From: DASYSA01 sp036003885
Lineage (GTDB): Bacteria; Acidobacteriota; Blastocatellia; UBA7656
DNA: 14,926 bases
Assembly (NCBI GenBank): GCA_036003885.1
Contig: DASYSA010000310.1
Span: 1-14,926, forward strand
Direction of reading: 5' to 3'
The position numbers were made by a program, and so were the translations under genes. Below, piece by piece: positions 14,802-14,926 of this stretch. The first letter of the stretch is position 1; each line of letters begins with the position of its first letter. Below the pieces are notes generated by a model. It saw only the letters and a list, made by a program, of their open reading frames with translations. It was not told the origin of the DNA and ran no database searches.

Positions 14802-14926
14802 TCATTCGGCCGCCTTTGACGATGCCTTCGCCGGTTCGCCGACGCCGTCGACGACCAGCCGCGCGATCCGTTCCCGGTGAAACGCTGCGTCTCCGAACAT
14901 TAGCTCCGACGCCTTCGCGCGCTTGT
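14802..14926 (-). CDS. 3' end of an unidentified gene
   Basis: The last 40 codons and TGA stop (14802-14804) of a minus-strand frame that runs off the right edge. It reads KASELMFGDAAFHRERIARL followed by an Ala/Lys/Ser-rich tail. I do not recognise the family. It lies 36 bases upstream of the acyl-CoA-synthetase-like gene on the same strand, so the two are probably co-transcribed. A different frame in the same stretch is also open but is extremely Arg-rich, and this frame is favoured by composition. Confidence 0.5.
   Translation of the reverse strand, partial: KRAKASELMFGDAAFHRERIARLVVDGVGEPAKASSKAAE

Noticed and set aside
14551..14805. Alternative minus-strand frame overlapping the acyl-CoA-synthetase-like start
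   Set aside because: It is very Arg/Ser-rich and out of frame with a protein that matches the family fold from its first 45 residues.

Overview
The window is a moderately GC-rich bacterial chromosome segment that most likely comes from an Acidobacteriota genome. The best marker is the pair at 10185-13268: a PadR-type repressor followed by a permease with the layout of the 'acidobacterial duplicated orphan permease' (ADOP) family (MacB/FtsX-like, internally duplicated, no ATPase next to it). Zinc-ribbon membrane proteins in tandem and several families of short intergenic tandem repeats also fit that phylum. Class and species cannot be read from the sequence. Every gene except one is on the minus strand. 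No tRNA, rRNA, CRISPR array, transposase or phage gene was seen.

Layout from left to right. At 91-1431 (-) is an RND-efflux periplasmic adaptor lipoprotein; its pump is presumably beyond the left edge. A 262-bp gap between start codons separates it from a divergent aldo/keto reductase at 1694-2641 (+). That gene converges on and overlaps by 187 bp a secreted 5'-nucleotidase/metallophosphatase at 2455-4245 (-). Two paralogous zinc-ribbon membrane proteins follow (4362-4838 and 4997-5476, -), then a secreted coiled-coil OmpA-family protein (5577-7163, -) and a secreted PQQ-type beta-propeller protein (7427-8779, -).

From 13268 down to 8998 lies a close-packed minus-strand series: PadR regulator, ADOP permease, cytochrome P460 and a YHS-like secreted protein, with gaps of 90, 58 and 19 bp. 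A near-consensus sigma-70 promoter sits in front of padR, bracketed by a perfect 11-bp inverted repeat. This is the layout expected of an autoregulated operon. At the right edge (13404-14765, -) is an acyl-CoA-synthetase-like protein that has lost most catalytic motifs and the whole C-terminal domain, preceded by the 3' end of an unidentified gene.

Repeats are the other notable theme. Four unrelated intergenic repeat elements each lie within 0-11 bp of the stop codon of a minus-strand gene: three 7-bp tandem families (43-91, 4929-4985, 7317-7423) and one hairpin element of the BIME type (8793-8987). They may shape mRNA 3' ends, or simply tolerate insertion there. The best leads are the PadR operator and the P460/YHS cargo behind it, the degenerate adenylate-forming protein, and the zinc-ribbon pair with its conserved tail motif.
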